Below, piece after piece: positions 16,636 through 25,633 of a stretch of 64,000 bases of DNA (position 1 is its first letter; each line of letters begins with the position of its first letter). Source of the DNA: Companilactobacillus ginsenosidimutans (GTDB lineage: Bacteria; Bacillota; Bacilli; Lactobacillales; Lactobacillaceae); the NCBI RefSeq assembly GCF_001050475.1, contig NZ_CP012034.1:2232001-2296000 (forward strand). The letters are read 5' to 3'. The translations under genes were made by a program, and so were the position numbers. A model generated the notes under the pieces. The model ran no database searches, was not told the origin of the DNA, and worked only from the letters and a program-made list of their open reading frames with translations.

Positions 16636-17130
16636 CTAGTTCATTTCGTTTAGTTGATCGAGAACCTTGTCATAACTTGGCTCGTTTGTTTCTTCTGACA
16701 ACACCTCAGAGTAAATAACCTGCTTGTTAGTATCAACAACCCACACCGAACGAGCAAGAATACCCATATCGTTAATCAAAAGATTAGTACTCTTACCAAA
16801 GTTTTGGCTAACATCAGAAAGCATCTTCATGTTCTTAACGCCTTCAGCTGCACACCAATTACTTTGTTCTTCTATAGTATTAGTCGAAATAGTAACAAAA
16901 TTGATTTCCTCGTGGCCGTCAACTTCGCTGTTAAATTTCTTAGTTTGAATGCTGCAAACACTGGTATTAATATTTGGAACGACACTAATTAGAAGCGGCT
17001 TGTCCAAAAGGTCAGTGAGCTTAACCTTGTTATCATCCTTATCCTTGACCGTGAAGTCTGGGAAAATGTCACCAACGTAAGGAGCCTCGCCTGATGTAGT
17101 AACTGCCTCGCCTTTAAATGTTAAATCCAT
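16636..17130 (-). CDS. tpx: Thiol peroxidase
   Basis: Peroxiredoxin of the Tpx subfamily that reduces hydroperoxides using thioredoxin. The start at 17130 has AAAGGTG upstream, giving 164 residues, the family length. The peroxidatic cysteine lies in NTSVCSIQTKKFN. The resolving cysteine lies in NWCAAEG, where most relatives have RWCGAEG. It fits the redox genes nearby. A family I repeat lies in its predicted 3' untranslated region. Confidence 0.93.
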   Translation of the reverse strand: MDLTFKGEAVTTSGEAPYVGDIFPDFTVKDKDDNKVKLTDLLDKPLLISVVPNINTSVCSIQTKKFNSEVDGHEEINFVTISTNTIEEQSNWCAAEGVKNMKMLSDVSQNFGKSTNLLINDMGILARSVWVVDTNKQVIYSEVLSEETNEPSYDKVLDQLNEMN

Positions 17131-17221
17131 AAAATTCACACCTTTCTTTTACCTATTAAGTATAGTGGAAATCAATTTTAAAAAACAGAAATATGATTAC
17201 GTTTGCAAAAATGTTTATCCA

Positions 17222-18028
17222 TTAATTTTCTAACATTTTCTTCATTATTGGAACCTTGCCTAAATCACTAATCTGGTCTCCAGAGACTACGACGGTATTT
17301 GCTGGAGAATTAGCTAATTGGGAGAAGGCATTGATTGTTTGATTTTGGAAATAACCTTCTTTAGCTTGGTTCAAACTTTCGTTCATTTGACCAATACGAT
17401 AACTTTCTGCATCAGCTCTTGTTCTAGTAGCTTTAGCTTGAGCCTCAGCAGTAGCAATCAAGGCATCATTTTTAGCTTTAGTAGTAAGTTCAATACTCTT
17501 AGCTTCGCCTTCAGCCTTAGCAATTGCGGCAATTCTTTCACGATCGGCTTTTAACTGCTTATCCATTGAATCTTGAATTGAGGCGGTTGGCTTCAACTCG
17601 TCAATATTAATACGATCAACGTTGATGCCATAAGTATTTGTTAAGTCCCCAATAGCAGTTGCGAGTTCCTGGTTAATTTTTGAAGTTGATCCAAGAGCTT
17701 CATTTAAGTCCATACGACCGATGATATCACGTAAATGACCACGAACTAATTGTGACATTGACTCAACTGAATCAGTATTTTCGTAACGATATTTAACGGC
17801 ATCTGTCACATGATAGTTCAATGTTACACTAGCGCGGACATCGGCGTTATCTTTTGTAATAATGGAGTAATCAGGCAGTTTGAGTGGATTCATGGCTAAA
17901 CTGACTGCATAAATTTTTTGAATGAACGGAACGTAAAAATGTAATCCTGCATCAACACTGTGGTGATATTTACCTAAAAGTTCAACAAGTCCTTTATGAT
18001 TTTGATGTACTATTTTTATACCAAACAT
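17222..18028 (-). CDS. SPFH/stomatin-like protein without a membrane segment
   Basis: Protein of 268 residues with an SPFH (band 7) domain (about 5-165: GLHFYVPFIQKIYAVSLAMN, DNADVRASVTLNYHV, RGHLRDIIGRMDLNEAL). A long Ala/Glu/Lys coiled coil follows (about 170-235). Relatives normally begin with a transmembrane helix, but none is present and the start is well supported by AAGGAG. It lies ten bases after a small gene whose C-terminus resembles NfeD, the usual stomatin partner. It probably builds a membrane-associated scaffold. Confidence 0.85.
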   Translation of the reverse strand: MFGIKIVHQNHKGLVELLGKYHHSVDAGLHFYVPFIQKIYAVSLAMNPLKLPDYSIITKDNADVRASVTLNYHVTDAVKYRYENTDSVESMSQLVRGHLRDIIGRMDLNEALGSTSKINQELATAIGDLTNTYGINVDRINIDELKPTASIQDSMDKQLKADRERIAAIAKAEGEAKSIELTTKAKNDALIATAEAQAKATRTRADAESYRIGQMNESLNQAKEGYFQNQTINAFSQLANSPANTVVVSGDQISDLGKVPIMKKMLEN

Positions 18029-18038
18029 ATTAATCTCC

Positions 18039-18362
18039 TTATTTAAGTTCTTCTAATGTAAGTATGTTTCCGTTTGCCTCTATAATAGTGTATAAACTAT
18101 CTTCATTAATCGACTTCGTGTTTGCCAAGATATAACGGTAATAGATTCCGTTGACTGAAACGAGACCACTATCAGTTAAAATGTCACTCCCTTGGATAGT
18201 GCGTCCAACAAACTGTCGGCCTTCTAATGATTCGTTCTTGGTGCTTTTTTCAAGAAGGTGCACTATGTAATTGTTAACACTGCGACTTTCGGTTTTTGCT
18301 CGAGCAGCAATTTGATCGTACAAAGCTTGATCAAGTCTTAATAGAAATTTTTTATCTGCCAT
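18039..18362 (-). CDS. Ribbon-helix-helix protein with an NfeD-like OB-fold C-terminus
   Basis: Protein of 107 residues. Residues 1-40 look like an Arc/MetJ-type ribbon-helix-helix DNA-binding domain (KKFLLRLDQALYDQIAARAK, then SVNNYIVHLLEKS). Residues about 52-106 are beta-rich and follow the pattern of the NfeD OB-fold: G-R-T near 55, GLVSVNGIYYRYI, then DSLYTIIEANGNILTLEEL. NfeD proteins pair with stomatins, and an SPFH gene follows after ten bases. A DNA-binding/NfeD fusion is not an arrangement I know. The OB assignment is inference. No clear ribosome binding site precedes the ATG, so a leaderless mRNA is possible. Confidence 0.6.
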   Translation of the reverse strand: MADKKFLLRLDQALYDQIAARAKTESRSVNNYIVHLLEKSTKNESLEGRQFVGRTIQGSDILTDSGLVSVNGIYYRYILANTKSINEDSLYTIIEANGNILTLEELK

Positions 18363-18384
18363 ATCATAATGATATCACTATGAT
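18363..18384. promoter_or_regulatory. Near-perfect 22-bp palindrome at the start of the RHH gene
   Basis: ATCATAATGAT followed by ATCACTATGAT; the halves are complementary except at one pair of positions. It touches the start codon of the ribbon-helix-helix gene, which suggests autoregulation. Confidence 0.5.
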
Positions 18385-18492
18385 AGTATTTTGTGAAATT
18401 GTGAAACCGCTTATATTCATTATTTAGTTTACTTTTTCAATCAAATGATTTATAAATTTTTATATAATAAATTATCAGAAAAGAGAATCAGC

Positions 18493-19029
18493 ATGGAATT
18501 GACTGGTGAAAAAATTATCATAAGAAACTTTGAAGAATCGGACTTTGAAGTCTTCTCACAATTAGTCCAAGATCAAAGTAATCACGAAACAGCAGGATTA
18601 GAATATTCATTAAATAAAAACAATTCGAGAGATATTTTTAATAAATATTTAGTTCTTGCCAACACTTATGTTATTGCTTTAAAATCGAGTCACAAGATGC
18701 TCGGCATTATTGAACTGAATGAACGGGGAGTATCTGATGGTTTAGACAAGACTAGAGAGATTGGATTTGTGATTTCTTCAGATCAACGAAACCACGGATA
18801 TGCTAGTGAGGCTATTAAGCTCATGCTAAGTCATTCATTCAATACGCTGCATCTTACGGAAGTATGGGCTTCGGTGAAGACAACTAACCCTGTGCCGCAA
18901 GCTCTACTTTCAAAGTTAGGGTTTAAATACATTTATCAAGTCAGTCAGGATCCATTACATTTGGAATCTGAAGACAAGATGTTGAAGTATTATTTGCTTA
19001 AGAACGAAAACGGGGGCGTGAATGAATAA
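18493..19029 (+). CDS. GNAT N-acetyltransferase, RimJ/RimL type
   Basis: About 178 residues from ATG 18493 (AAGAGA upstream; the longer frame starts without a site). It has GEKIIIRNFEESDFEVF at the N-terminus and the acetyl-CoA loop GFVISSDQRNHGYASEAI. The final strand is VWASVKTTNPVPQALLSKLG. RimJ/RimL-type enzymes acetylate protein N-termini or small amines using acetyl-CoA. The substrate cannot be assigned. Confidence 0.85.
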   Translation: MELTGEKIIIRNFEESDFEVFSQLVQDQSNHETAGLEYSLNKNNSRDIFNKYLVLANTYVIALKSSHKMLGIIELNERGVSDGLDKTREIGFVISSDQRNHGYASEAIKLMLSHSFNTLHLTEVWASVKTTNPVPQALLSKLGFKYIYQVSQDPLHLESEDKMLKYYLLKNENGGVNE

Positions 19030-19101
19030 TTCACCTGTTTTTTTATCAATTTATTTATCAATTGATAAATGAAAATTTATAAGGAAGGAGAGGATGCTAT
19101 A

Positions 19102-19608
19102 TTGCGAAAGGGATCACGGCGAAGAACCAATAATCGAGGCAAGGTTGCTTTAATGTTTGTCTGTTCATCAATCATTGTGGGAATGGTTGGTGGGTTGAGT
19201 ATCAATATGGCCCAATCCGATACGGGCAAAAACCCTCAATTCATTGAGCAGTCGGGTTCTATGTATAAGAACTCCAACGTTTCCGTAGAAGTTGTCGACA
19301 AAAAAGGCAATGGAGGAAATGGGACAACCACCCATCCGGGTTCAAAACCCGGACTAAAGCCTGGTGGGAATCATGGTAGTGGATCAAATGTTGGCCACGG
19401 TGGTGATTCAAGTTCAAATAATGGAGCAAGATCTGGCAATAACGTGGATGGAAACGACGAGACACCAGCAGTGATCGTCGACGAATATGGGAATAACGAA
19501 TTTCCACAAACCGGAGCCGAAAAAGATAATCTAAGCCTGATAGGAGCGGTGATGCTAGGGGCACCCGCACTATTACTCGCAGTCAAAAAGCTAATACAAT
19601 TATCTTAA
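19102..19608 (+). CDS. Small LPXTG-type wall-anchored protein of the WxL cluster
   Basis: The start is probably TTG 19102, about ten bases after AAGGAAGGAGAGG, giving 168 residues that begin with a basic signal peptide (RKGSRRR, then a hydrophobic run). A Gly/Asn/Ser/His-rich low-complexity middle (about 60-120) follows. The end is FPQTGAEKDN, a sortase motif variant, then a hydrophobic helix and a short KK tail. Such small LPXTG proteins commonly accompany WxL genes, and this one is first in the cluster. Confidence 0.8.
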   Translation: MRKGSRRRTNNRGKVALMFVCSSIIVGMVGGLSINMAQSDTGKNPQFIEQSGSMYKNSNVSVEVVDKKGNGGNGTTTHPGSKPGLKPGGNHGSGSNVGHGGDSSSNNGARSGNNVDGNDETPAVIVDEYGNNEFPQTGAEKDNLSLIGAVMLGAPALLLAVKKLIQLS

Positions 19609-19749
19609 TATCAAAATAAGGTTCAAAATTATATAAAAATATTCGAAAATAATGGTTTAAATTTTAAATTTATTCTGATAACATCGATTTGTAGTAAAAA
19701 AAGCAATACAAAATAAATTTTTGAAAAATTCTAGGGAGGAATTTTTAAA
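19609..19749 (+). promoter_or_regulatory. AT-rich leader of the WxL gene
   Basis: 140 bases, very AT-rich, ending in a strong AGGGAGGA before the WxL start. A separate promoter for the abundant surface protein is likely, but I cannot choose between several possible -10 sites. Confidence 0.35.
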
Positions 19750-20526
19750 ATGAAATATTCAAAAACAGCATTATTAAGCACAATCGCAGCAGCAGGTATG
19801 GTAATTAGTGGAATCGCTCCACAAACAGTTTCAGCCGCAACTTCAGCATATGATAATGAAGGCAAATTGGTAACAGGTGGACAATCAGTTAACATCGCTG
19901 ATGGTGCTTATTCTGATCCAACACAAGGTGCTAAGGCTACTTCAACAGCGAATGTAACAGTAATTTCAGGTTTCCTTTCATTGGAAGCTGTTCCCGATTT
20001 TAGCTTTGGGAGAGCTATTTCAGGTTCAATTGCCAAACTAGATCAAGGTGAAGAACACGCCATTCCATCTGAAGACGGTAATTCAGACGGTATTCTCCGA
20101 GTTGTTGAATCTCGAGATAAGAAAACATCAAGCGATACTTCAAGCTCCAAAGCAACAAATCAGGGTTTCGAAGTCACAGCGACCATTGGTAAATTTACTG
20201 GAGATGACAATAAACCAGTTGATGGATTCATTTTAAACTTGGCTCCTCAATCATTTAACAATACTGATGGGAAACCAAGCGGTTTGTCAACAAAAGCACT
20301 TACTTTGAATCCAGATAATGACTCAACAGCAACAGGTAGTATTTTGAACGTTAAAGATACTGATGAGGTTAAGGGTAGTTATCAAGCTGTATTTAATTCA
20401 GCAAATGCTGCTACGTTGAAAGTTCCAGATGCTGCAACTGCAGGTAAAGATGGCAAAGATGGTATTTCAAAATATAAAGGTGTAATTACATGGACACTAA
20501 ATGCTAAGGCATCAGGCACAGCATAA
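19750..20526 (+). CDS. WxL-domain surface protein
   Basis: Secreted protein of 258 residues: signal peptide (KYSKTALLSTIAAAG, cleavage near VSAAT), then a WxL domain over most of the length. It has LEAVPDFSFGRAI near the first conserved region and YKGVITWTLNAKA, carrying the second W-x-L motif (WTL), at the end. WxL domains bind peptidoglycan non-covalently and pair with DUF916/DUF3324 proteins, three of which follow. A terminator separates it from them, so it may be expressed at a higher level. Confidence 0.9.
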   Translation: MKYSKTALLSTIAAAGMVISGIAPQTVSAATSAYDNEGKLVTGGQSVNIADGAYSDPTQGAKATSTANVTVISGFLSLEAVPDFSFGRAISGSIAKLDQGEEHAIPSEDGNSDGILRVVESRDKKTSSDTSSSKATNQGFEVTATIGKFTGDDNKPVDGFILNLAPQSFNNTDGKPSGLSTKALTLNPDNDSTATGSILNVKDTDEVKGSYQAVFNSANAATLKVPDAATAGKDGKDGISKYKGVITWTLNAKASGTA

Positions 20527-20574
20527 GCATAATTAAAAATTAAATTTTTATGTAACAAAACTCAAACCAAAGCA

Positions 20575-20609
20575 TCAAAAAAAGCCACTACTATTTGTAG
20601 TGGCTTTTG
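20575..20609 (+). terminator. Terminator after the WxL gene
   Basis: AAAGCCACTAC-TATTT-GTAGTGGCTTT stem and T run. Partial read-through could feed the DUF916 genes. Confidence 0.8.
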
Positions 20610-20653
20610 GTTCGAATTGAAATTTTCTATATTTTAACCTATGGAGGGTACCG

Positions 20654-21739
20654 ATGACACGACTTTTTAGAAAAATATTCCTTGGATTAGCACTTATTTT
20701 CAGTATTGTGGGCGCTATGAATTTTACCGAAATTGCTCAGGCTGGGACGTCTGGTGATTATACTTTGAAGCCTGCGACTGATAATGGATCTAAGGTTAAT
20801 ATTGACGGTGGATTTTACTTGATTAAGGGAAATCCTGGTGAGACGGTCGATGTTAAGGTAGATGTTTTCAATACTAGTGATACTGAAAGACAATTTATTG
20901 TTTCGATTAATACTGCATACACTAGTGATGATGGTCAGCCTGCTTATGATTCTAGCAAGGTTTCTGACCCTAATTTGAAGATTCAAATGCATAACTTGGT
21001 TCAAAATAATGGTCAGATTGTGGCTGTCGCTGGAAATAAGTCAACACAAGCAATTTTAAAAGTGAAGATTCCTGATCAACACTATACAGGCTTTTTGATG
21101 GGTGGATTGAACGTTCAACCTTATCATGAAAAAGCTAAGGGTACTGTTACCGAAAATGGTACGTTGATTAAGAACAAATTTAGCTATTCATTGCCAATTC
21201 AGATGGCACAGCTTGGATCACAAAACGATGATGTTAATTATAAAATTAATCGCGTTGTTCCTAAAATTGTAAATACTAGTGTCGGTAAAGAAGTTGGTGT
21301 GGCTGCAAATGTCGCCAACACTAAGAATGCTTTCTTACCAGATTTATCTTCAAAAGCAGTTATCACAAAGTATGGTGATTCTAAGTTCAAAATGACTGAA
21401 AAGAAGGATGGCCAGTCAATGGCGCCAACTTCTAACTACAATTACACAGTTAGCTGGGGCAAGACTCCTTTGCGTGCCGGAAAATATCACATCAAAATGA
21501 CATATTCTGGAAGCTCAGTTAGAACTTGGGTACTCGATAAAGATTTCGTAATCACTGATGCACAAGCTGCTAAATATAACAATTTAGCCGGTCACAAGCC
21601 AAATTACTTGTGGCTATACATTCTACTCGGGGTGCTATTACTAGCCCTCATTCTCGGACTGGGCATCTTCCTAGGTAAAAAGAATAGCAAAGGTACAGAG
21701 AACAACAGCATGAATAGACGTTCTCGCAGACGACGTTAA
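20654..21739 (+). CDS. DUF916/DUF3324 cell-surface protein 1 (WxL-interacting)
   Basis: Membrane-anchored surface protein of 361 residues: signal peptide (about 1-30), DUF916 Ig-like domain (about 35-155, FYLIKGNPGETVDVKVDVFN), DUF3324 (about 165-300), one C-terminal transmembrane helix (YLWLYILLGVLLLALILGLG) and a very basic tail (RRSRRRR). The family is known to bind WxL proteins, peptidoglycan or host matrix. It is first of three tandem paralogues, with ATGGAGGG before the start. Confidence 0.9.
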   Translation: MTRLFRKIFLGLALIFSIVGAMNFTEIAQAGTSGDYTLKPATDNGSKVNIDGGFYLIKGNPGETVDVKVDVFNTSDTERQFIVSINTAYTSDDGQPAYDSSKVSDPNLKIQMHNLVQNNGQIVAVAGNKSTQAILKVKIPDQHYTGFLMGGLNVQPYHEKAKGTVTENGTLIKNKFSYSLPIQMAQLGSQNDDVNYKINRVVPKIVNTSVGKEVGVAANVANTKNAFLPDLSSKAVITKYGDSKFKMTEKKDGQSMAPTSNYNYTVSWGKTPLRAGKYHIKMTYSGSSVRTWVLDKDFVITDAQAAKYNNLAGHKPNYLWLYILLGVLLLALILGLGIFLGKKNSKGTENNSMNRRSRRRR

Positions 21740-21742
21740 AAA

Positions 21743-22723
21743 ATGATTTCGCAAAAAGGTATATTTATCCTAACTGCTTTCATAGCCGTCATTATGGCAC
21801 TTTTGCTTAATACTAAAGTTGTTAAGGCCGATATTCACAGCGTATCGGTCACTCCTTTAGTTGAAAACACACAAGAACCAGATCGTTTTGAAATTTCCGG
21901 CGAACCAGGATCAGAGCACACTTTAAAATTATCAATTACTAATTTTGGTATTGAAACACTCGATATTAAAATACAACCGACAAACGCAACTACTAGTCCA
22001 AATGGTGACATAGATATTGGAGAAAGCGTGGTTGCGGGAGATTATGGATTGAGAACTTCCTTTGCGGAAATGACTCAGCCACAAATGATTCGGTTGAAAA
22101 AGAATCAGACAAGAAATGTGACTTTTAAAGTGAAATTGCCAGACCAACAACTTAATGGAACTGTAATTGGTGGCTTCAGTATTTTTGACGAGAAGCATCC
22201 GAATGCTGGTCATTCGGGAGTTGGAGTGTATTTTGGCGCTCAAGAAACTTCCAATAAGCATTCAATTAAATTGCAGGGAATTACACCCGAAGTACATAAC
22301 TCACAACCATTTTTATCAGTTAATTTAGCCAATTATGAGGCTAAAACTTTGGAAAATACTACATTCCAAGTCAAAATAAAGAAGAACAATTGGTACAACA
22401 AACTAGGCATTAATAATAACGTTGATGTCCAAGATGTCCATTTTGCTAAAATTGCTCCGAATTCCAAAATTCCGATTGAATTTAATCAGAAACAAACTCC
22501 AATCCAATCTGGAAATTACTTGGTAGAGGGAGTTGCCAAAAATGGCAAGCAAACTTGGAATTTTAAGCAAAATTATCATGTTGATGGGCTTGCTGCCCAA
22601 TTGGTCAACAAACAATCCAAGAATCTTATATACGATAAGACTGGTTTTTACGTAACGATTATTGGAATTTTGACAGGAGTTATTATTTTAGTATTTTGGG
22701 GAATTGCTTATCAAAGGAGATAG
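21743..22723 (+). CDS. DUF916/DUF3324 cell-surface protein 2
   Basis: 326 residues with the same plan as its neighbour: signal peptide, DUF916 (RFEISGEPGSEHTLKLSITN), DUF3324, a C-terminal helix and a short YQRR tail. It starts three bases after the previous stop and has a poor ribosome binding site, so translation is probably coupled to gene 1. It is quite diverged from genes 1 and 3, so this is not a recent duplication. Confidence 0.88.
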   Translation: MISQKGIFILTAFIAVIMALLLNTKVVKADIHSVSVTPLVENTQEPDRFEISGEPGSEHTLKLSITNFGIETLDIKIQPTNATTSPNGDIDIGESVVAGDYGLRTSFAEMTQPQMIRLKKNQTRNVTFKVKLPDQQLNGTVIGGFSIFDEKHPNAGHSGVGVYFGAQETSNKHSIKLQGITPEVHNSQPFLSVNLANYEAKTLENTTFQVKIKKNNWYNKLGINNNVDVQDVHFAKIAPNSKIPIEFNQKQTPIQSGNYLVEGVAKNGKQTWNFKQNYHVDGLAAQLVNKQSKNLIYDKTGFYVTIIGILTGVIILVFWGIAYQRR

Positions 22724-22726
22724 AAT

Positions 22727-23746
22727 TTGAATAAATTTTTTCTACTATTATCCATTCTTGTAGGATTTGGGACAGTCGCAATGACCACCCAGACTGTGCA
22801 AGCGGATGATGACCAAAACAACAAATCATACTCGATTCAGGCCGTATTGCCTGATAACCAATTAAATAAAAATGTGTCTTATTACGATCTTCAGGTGAAG
22901 CCGAACCAGCCTTCAAAACTTGGAGTAGTAATTAGTAATACCGGATCCGAAAAAATAACCGTCCAAGCTGAAATTAACAATGCCTATACAACCGATGCGG
23001 CTATGATAGGCTACGATAAATATTCAGCCAAGATTTATAAGAGTGAAACACCATCATTAAGTTCCCTAATTGATGGAAAACGGAAGAAGTCAGTCACATT
23101 AGATGCAGGTCAATCAAAACAAATTGATTTCACAGTTAACTCTCCAAAAAATGAATTCCGCGGAATTATTTTGGGTGGTGTCACAACTACAGCAATGGTG
23201 AGTTCATCCACTAATAAAAAAGTGGGAGTCTCTAATCAGATTCGCTACGTCAAAGGAGTTGTTCTGCACTCAAAGGACGAAGTGGTCGATCCAGAGATGC
23301 ACTTACAAAGTGCGGCACCAAAGGCATTTAATGATGTGGTTGGAATTGGCTATTTGATGGACAATACTGCGCCAATCAATATTAATGATGTAAAAATCAA
23401 AGCAACGATTAGTCATAAGAGCATGAAAAATATTGAATACTCGCAAAAAGATTTACAAATTGCGCCTAATTCAAAATTTGACTATTTTATTCCAGTTAAA
23501 CATTTGAAACCTGGGATTTATTCAACTAAGTTGACGGTAACTAGTAAAGCTGGCTACTCGAAAACTTTTAATAATAAATTGAAAGTTACACAAGGTTCAA
23601 TTGAAGCACTCGATGAAACTAAGCAGGTGACAACTTCACACAGTGGCTTGATTTATACAATCATTGGCCTGTTTGTAGTATTGATAGTTGGACTCTGGTT
23701 CTTCATGTACACGACAGGGAAGCGTATTGGCTTCCGTAAAAAATAA
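22727..23746 (+). CDS. DUF916/DUF3324 cell-surface protein 3
   Basis: 339 residues starting at TTG, with AAAGGAGA eight bases upstream and overlapping the end of gene 2. Signal peptide, DUF916 (YYDLQVKPNQPSKLGVVISN), DUF3324 with LKPGIYSTKLTVTSKAGYSK, C-terminal helix and KRIGFRKK tail. Three tandem WxL-interacting proteins with only one WxL protein suggest partners encoded elsewhere or specialised roles. Confidence 0.88.
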   Translation: MNKFFLLLSILVGFGTVAMTTQTVQADDDQNNKSYSIQAVLPDNQLNKNVSYYDLQVKPNQPSKLGVVISNTGSEKITVQAEINNAYTTDAAMIGYDKYSAKIYKSETPSLSSLIDGKRKKSVTLDAGQSKQIDFTVNSPKNEFRGIILGGVTTTAMVSSSTNKKVGVSNQIRYVKGVVLHSKDEVVDPEMHLQSAAPKAFNDVVGIGYLMDNTAPININDVKIKATISHKSMKNIEYSQKDLQIAPNSKFDYFIPVKHLKPGIYSTKLTVTSKAGYSKTFNNKLKVTQGSIEALDETKQVTTSHSGLIYTIIGLFVVLIVGLWFFMYTTGKRIGFRKK

Positions 23747-23792
23747 AAAAAACAACCGTCTAAAGATGCAATTGACGGTTGTTTTTTTCGAA
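23744..23792. terminator. Shared terminator of the WxL cluster and the Mga-like gene
   Basis: AAACAACCGTC and GACGGTTGTTT stem with T runs on both strands. The left half overlaps the 3' end of the convergent regulator gene. Confidence 0.8.
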
Positions 23793-25277
23793 GTTTCTTT
23801 GTAATTTGTCTGTGTAAATTTGATAAAGACGAACCAATAGGTAGATGTAATCTGTACGAACGGCGGTTGAGTTCCATGGGATTACGATTAGGTCATCTGG
23901 ATATTTATCTCGACCTTCATAGTCAGGGAAAATATCGAGTGTAGTTATCAAAATATCGACATCATCATACTCAGCGTTTGTTACGATCTTGATGAATTCC
24001 ATTGACATCAAGTTGTGCAAAATCAATCCGGAAACTGGATTTCCTGAGTCAACGATAACTTTAACGTGTAGCATATCGTCATCACTTACGGCCATAATGT
24101 GGTTAATTAAAACCTTATACAAGTCATGTGCGATACTTTCAGCACTGTTACTAATAGCTTGGAATTCAGGGTCGGTTAACCCATCGAAGAAGTCATAGAT
24201 ATTCACATAAATTGAAGTCAAAGTTTTGAAATCTGCGGGGCTTCTAGTGTAAGAACCAAGTTTAATGGGAGCTTCATGTGCAAAAATATGATAGAAGGTA
24301 ATGTCGTGAATGATGTCATCGGCTAATTTACCCAATGCTTCAGGATCGTTAGTGATTCTGAAGTTATCACCATATTTATCTTTCAAGAAGTCGATAAATT
24401 TGTAAGCTAAGTAAACGAACCTTTGATCAGCAATATCTTGAGCTGATGGTATTTTTGGGAAAAGAAATCTTGATGGTAAGAACGTAAAGTCTTTTAGAGT
24501 GTTTAATAGTTTATTTTCGTTATCCAATTTATCCATTGGTACGATAGAATAATCTTCACGTGTGATTAATTCTTTTCCAATTGTTTTGTTACCAAAAACT
24601 TCATTGTAACCAGACATCGTGTCGAGGTACCGATGTTTGATGAGTCTGATTCTAGAAATAGCAACAAGAATTTCCATTTGAAGTTTCATTACTGGGTTGT
24701 ATGGGGGATTATCGTCTCGACTAACAATTTTGTCTACAGCGTCTTGTTGAACAATTCTGAAAGGCCATTCTAGGACATGGAAGGTATACCAGTAGATAAA
24801 GTATGCCAGCCATCTGATGTTTTTCTCGTCACCCTTAAGCTCTAAGGTTGTATTAGAAATTTTGATGCCAAAGTTTTTAAGTAACTTTCTGAAGTTCGAC
24901 ATACGACGATTTAGTGTTGATTTACTTGTGAAATGTGAGTTACTGAAGTTTTCAAATGTCGGGTTTGCGTTTGTGAATCCATAGTCAAAAGCTTGGAAAA
25001 CTATAGAATTTTTAAATAGAAACAGCCGATACCTATCAATAGAGATTTTATCAAATTCAATTGATTCGATTTTTGCTGATTTTTTTTGCAAGGCCGGATT
25101 AAAATCGAAAATATCGTCTAATAAGGCTTGAAAAATGTTGTAAGTTTTTTGATAGGTGAAATGTAGTCTGTTTCCTATCGTACTAAGGTTCAATTGAATC
25201 TTTGGTAAAGATTTTATAACCGTCAACATTTGATATTTTTCGACATCCTGTTTGCCTAAAAAAACCGTCTCGAGCAT
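23760..25277 (-). CDS. Mga-like HTH regulator
   Basis: Protein of 505 residues with the Mga helix-turn-helix layout. An N-terminal HTH (about 10-70: KIQLNLSTIGNRLHFTYQKT) is followed by a second one (SKSTLNRRMSNFRKLLKNFG). The middle region is PRD-like, and an EIIB-like domain lies near the C-terminus (VKVIVDSGNPVSGLILHNLM, ILITTLDIFPDY). Mga-type regulators control surface proteins in streptococci and enterococci. Convergent placement beside the WxL genes suggests it regulates them. GGGGGTGA precedes the start. Confidence 0.8.
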   Translation of the reverse strand: MLETVFLGKQDVEKYQMLTVIKSLPKIQLNLSTIGNRLHFTYQKTYNIFQALLDDIFDFNPALQKKSAKIESIEFDKISIDRYRLFLFKNSIVFQAFDYGFTNANPTFENFSNSHFTSKSTLNRRMSNFRKLLKNFGIKISNTTLELKGDEKNIRWLAYFIYWYTFHVLEWPFRIVQQDAVDKIVSRDDNPPYNPVMKLQMEILVAISRIRLIKHRYLDTMSGYNEVFGNKTIGKELITREDYSIVPMDKLDNENKLLNTLKDFTFLPSRFLFPKIPSAQDIADQRFVYLAYKFIDFLKDKYGDNFRITNDPEALGKLADDIIHDITFYHIFAHEAPIKLGSYTRSPADFKTLTSIYVNIYDFFDGLTDPEFQAISNSAESIAHDLYKVLINHIMAVSDDDMLHVKVIVDSGNPVSGLILHNLMSMEFIKIVTNAEYDDVDILITTLDIFPDYEGRDKYPDDLIVIPWNSTAVRTDYIYLLVRLYQIYTDKLQRNFEKNNRQLHL

Positions 25278-25341
25278 AAATAATCACCCCCGGATGCGCT
25301 TTCTTATAAAAATTATTGTAACATTTAATTAGTGCCAGTAC

Positions 25342-25370
25342 TTGCGACAACCATTACTTTTCTTTATAAT
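25342..25370 (+). promoter_or_regulatory. Promoter of the riboswitch-lysP transcript
   Basis: TTGCGA, 17 bases, TATAAT, about 12 bases before the conserved start of the lysine aptamer. Confidence 0.7.
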
Positions 25371-25382
25371 GTTGTACATGCA

Positions 25383-25542
25383 GATAGAGGCGCGTTAATC
25401 ATCAGTAATGATTTAGAGCAGTAGGTGCTTTGATAAATCATGAAAGGAATTAATGCCGAAGCTACTTTTGTCCCTACAACAAAAGAGCTGGGTCGTTACT
25501 CAACAAGTAACGGACTGTCGCACGTTGGTGCGTTGAGCTATT
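25383..25542 (+). promoter_or_regulatory. Lysine riboswitch (L box) aptamer
   Basis: The conserved strings GATAGAGG(C)GCG, AGTAA, GAAAGGAA, GCCGAAGC, GCTGGGTCG, GGACTGTC and the closing GAGCTATT occur in lysine-aptamer order and spacing. Known function: lysine binding favours the downstream terminator. Confidence 0.88.
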
Positions 25543-25564
25543 GATCATTTGGATAACAATACAA

Positions 25565-25607
25565 TCCTTATTGTCAGTGGTTTTTTTCTGATAATAAGGT
25601 TTTTTTG
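25565..25607 (+). terminator. Riboswitch-controlled terminator
   Basis: CCTTATTGTCAG and CTGATAATAAGG pair around a T-rich loop and are followed by seven T. It lies 26 bases before the permease start. Confidence 0.85.
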
Positions 25608-25633
25608 TATTCAAAGCAGATAGGGGAAAGAAA

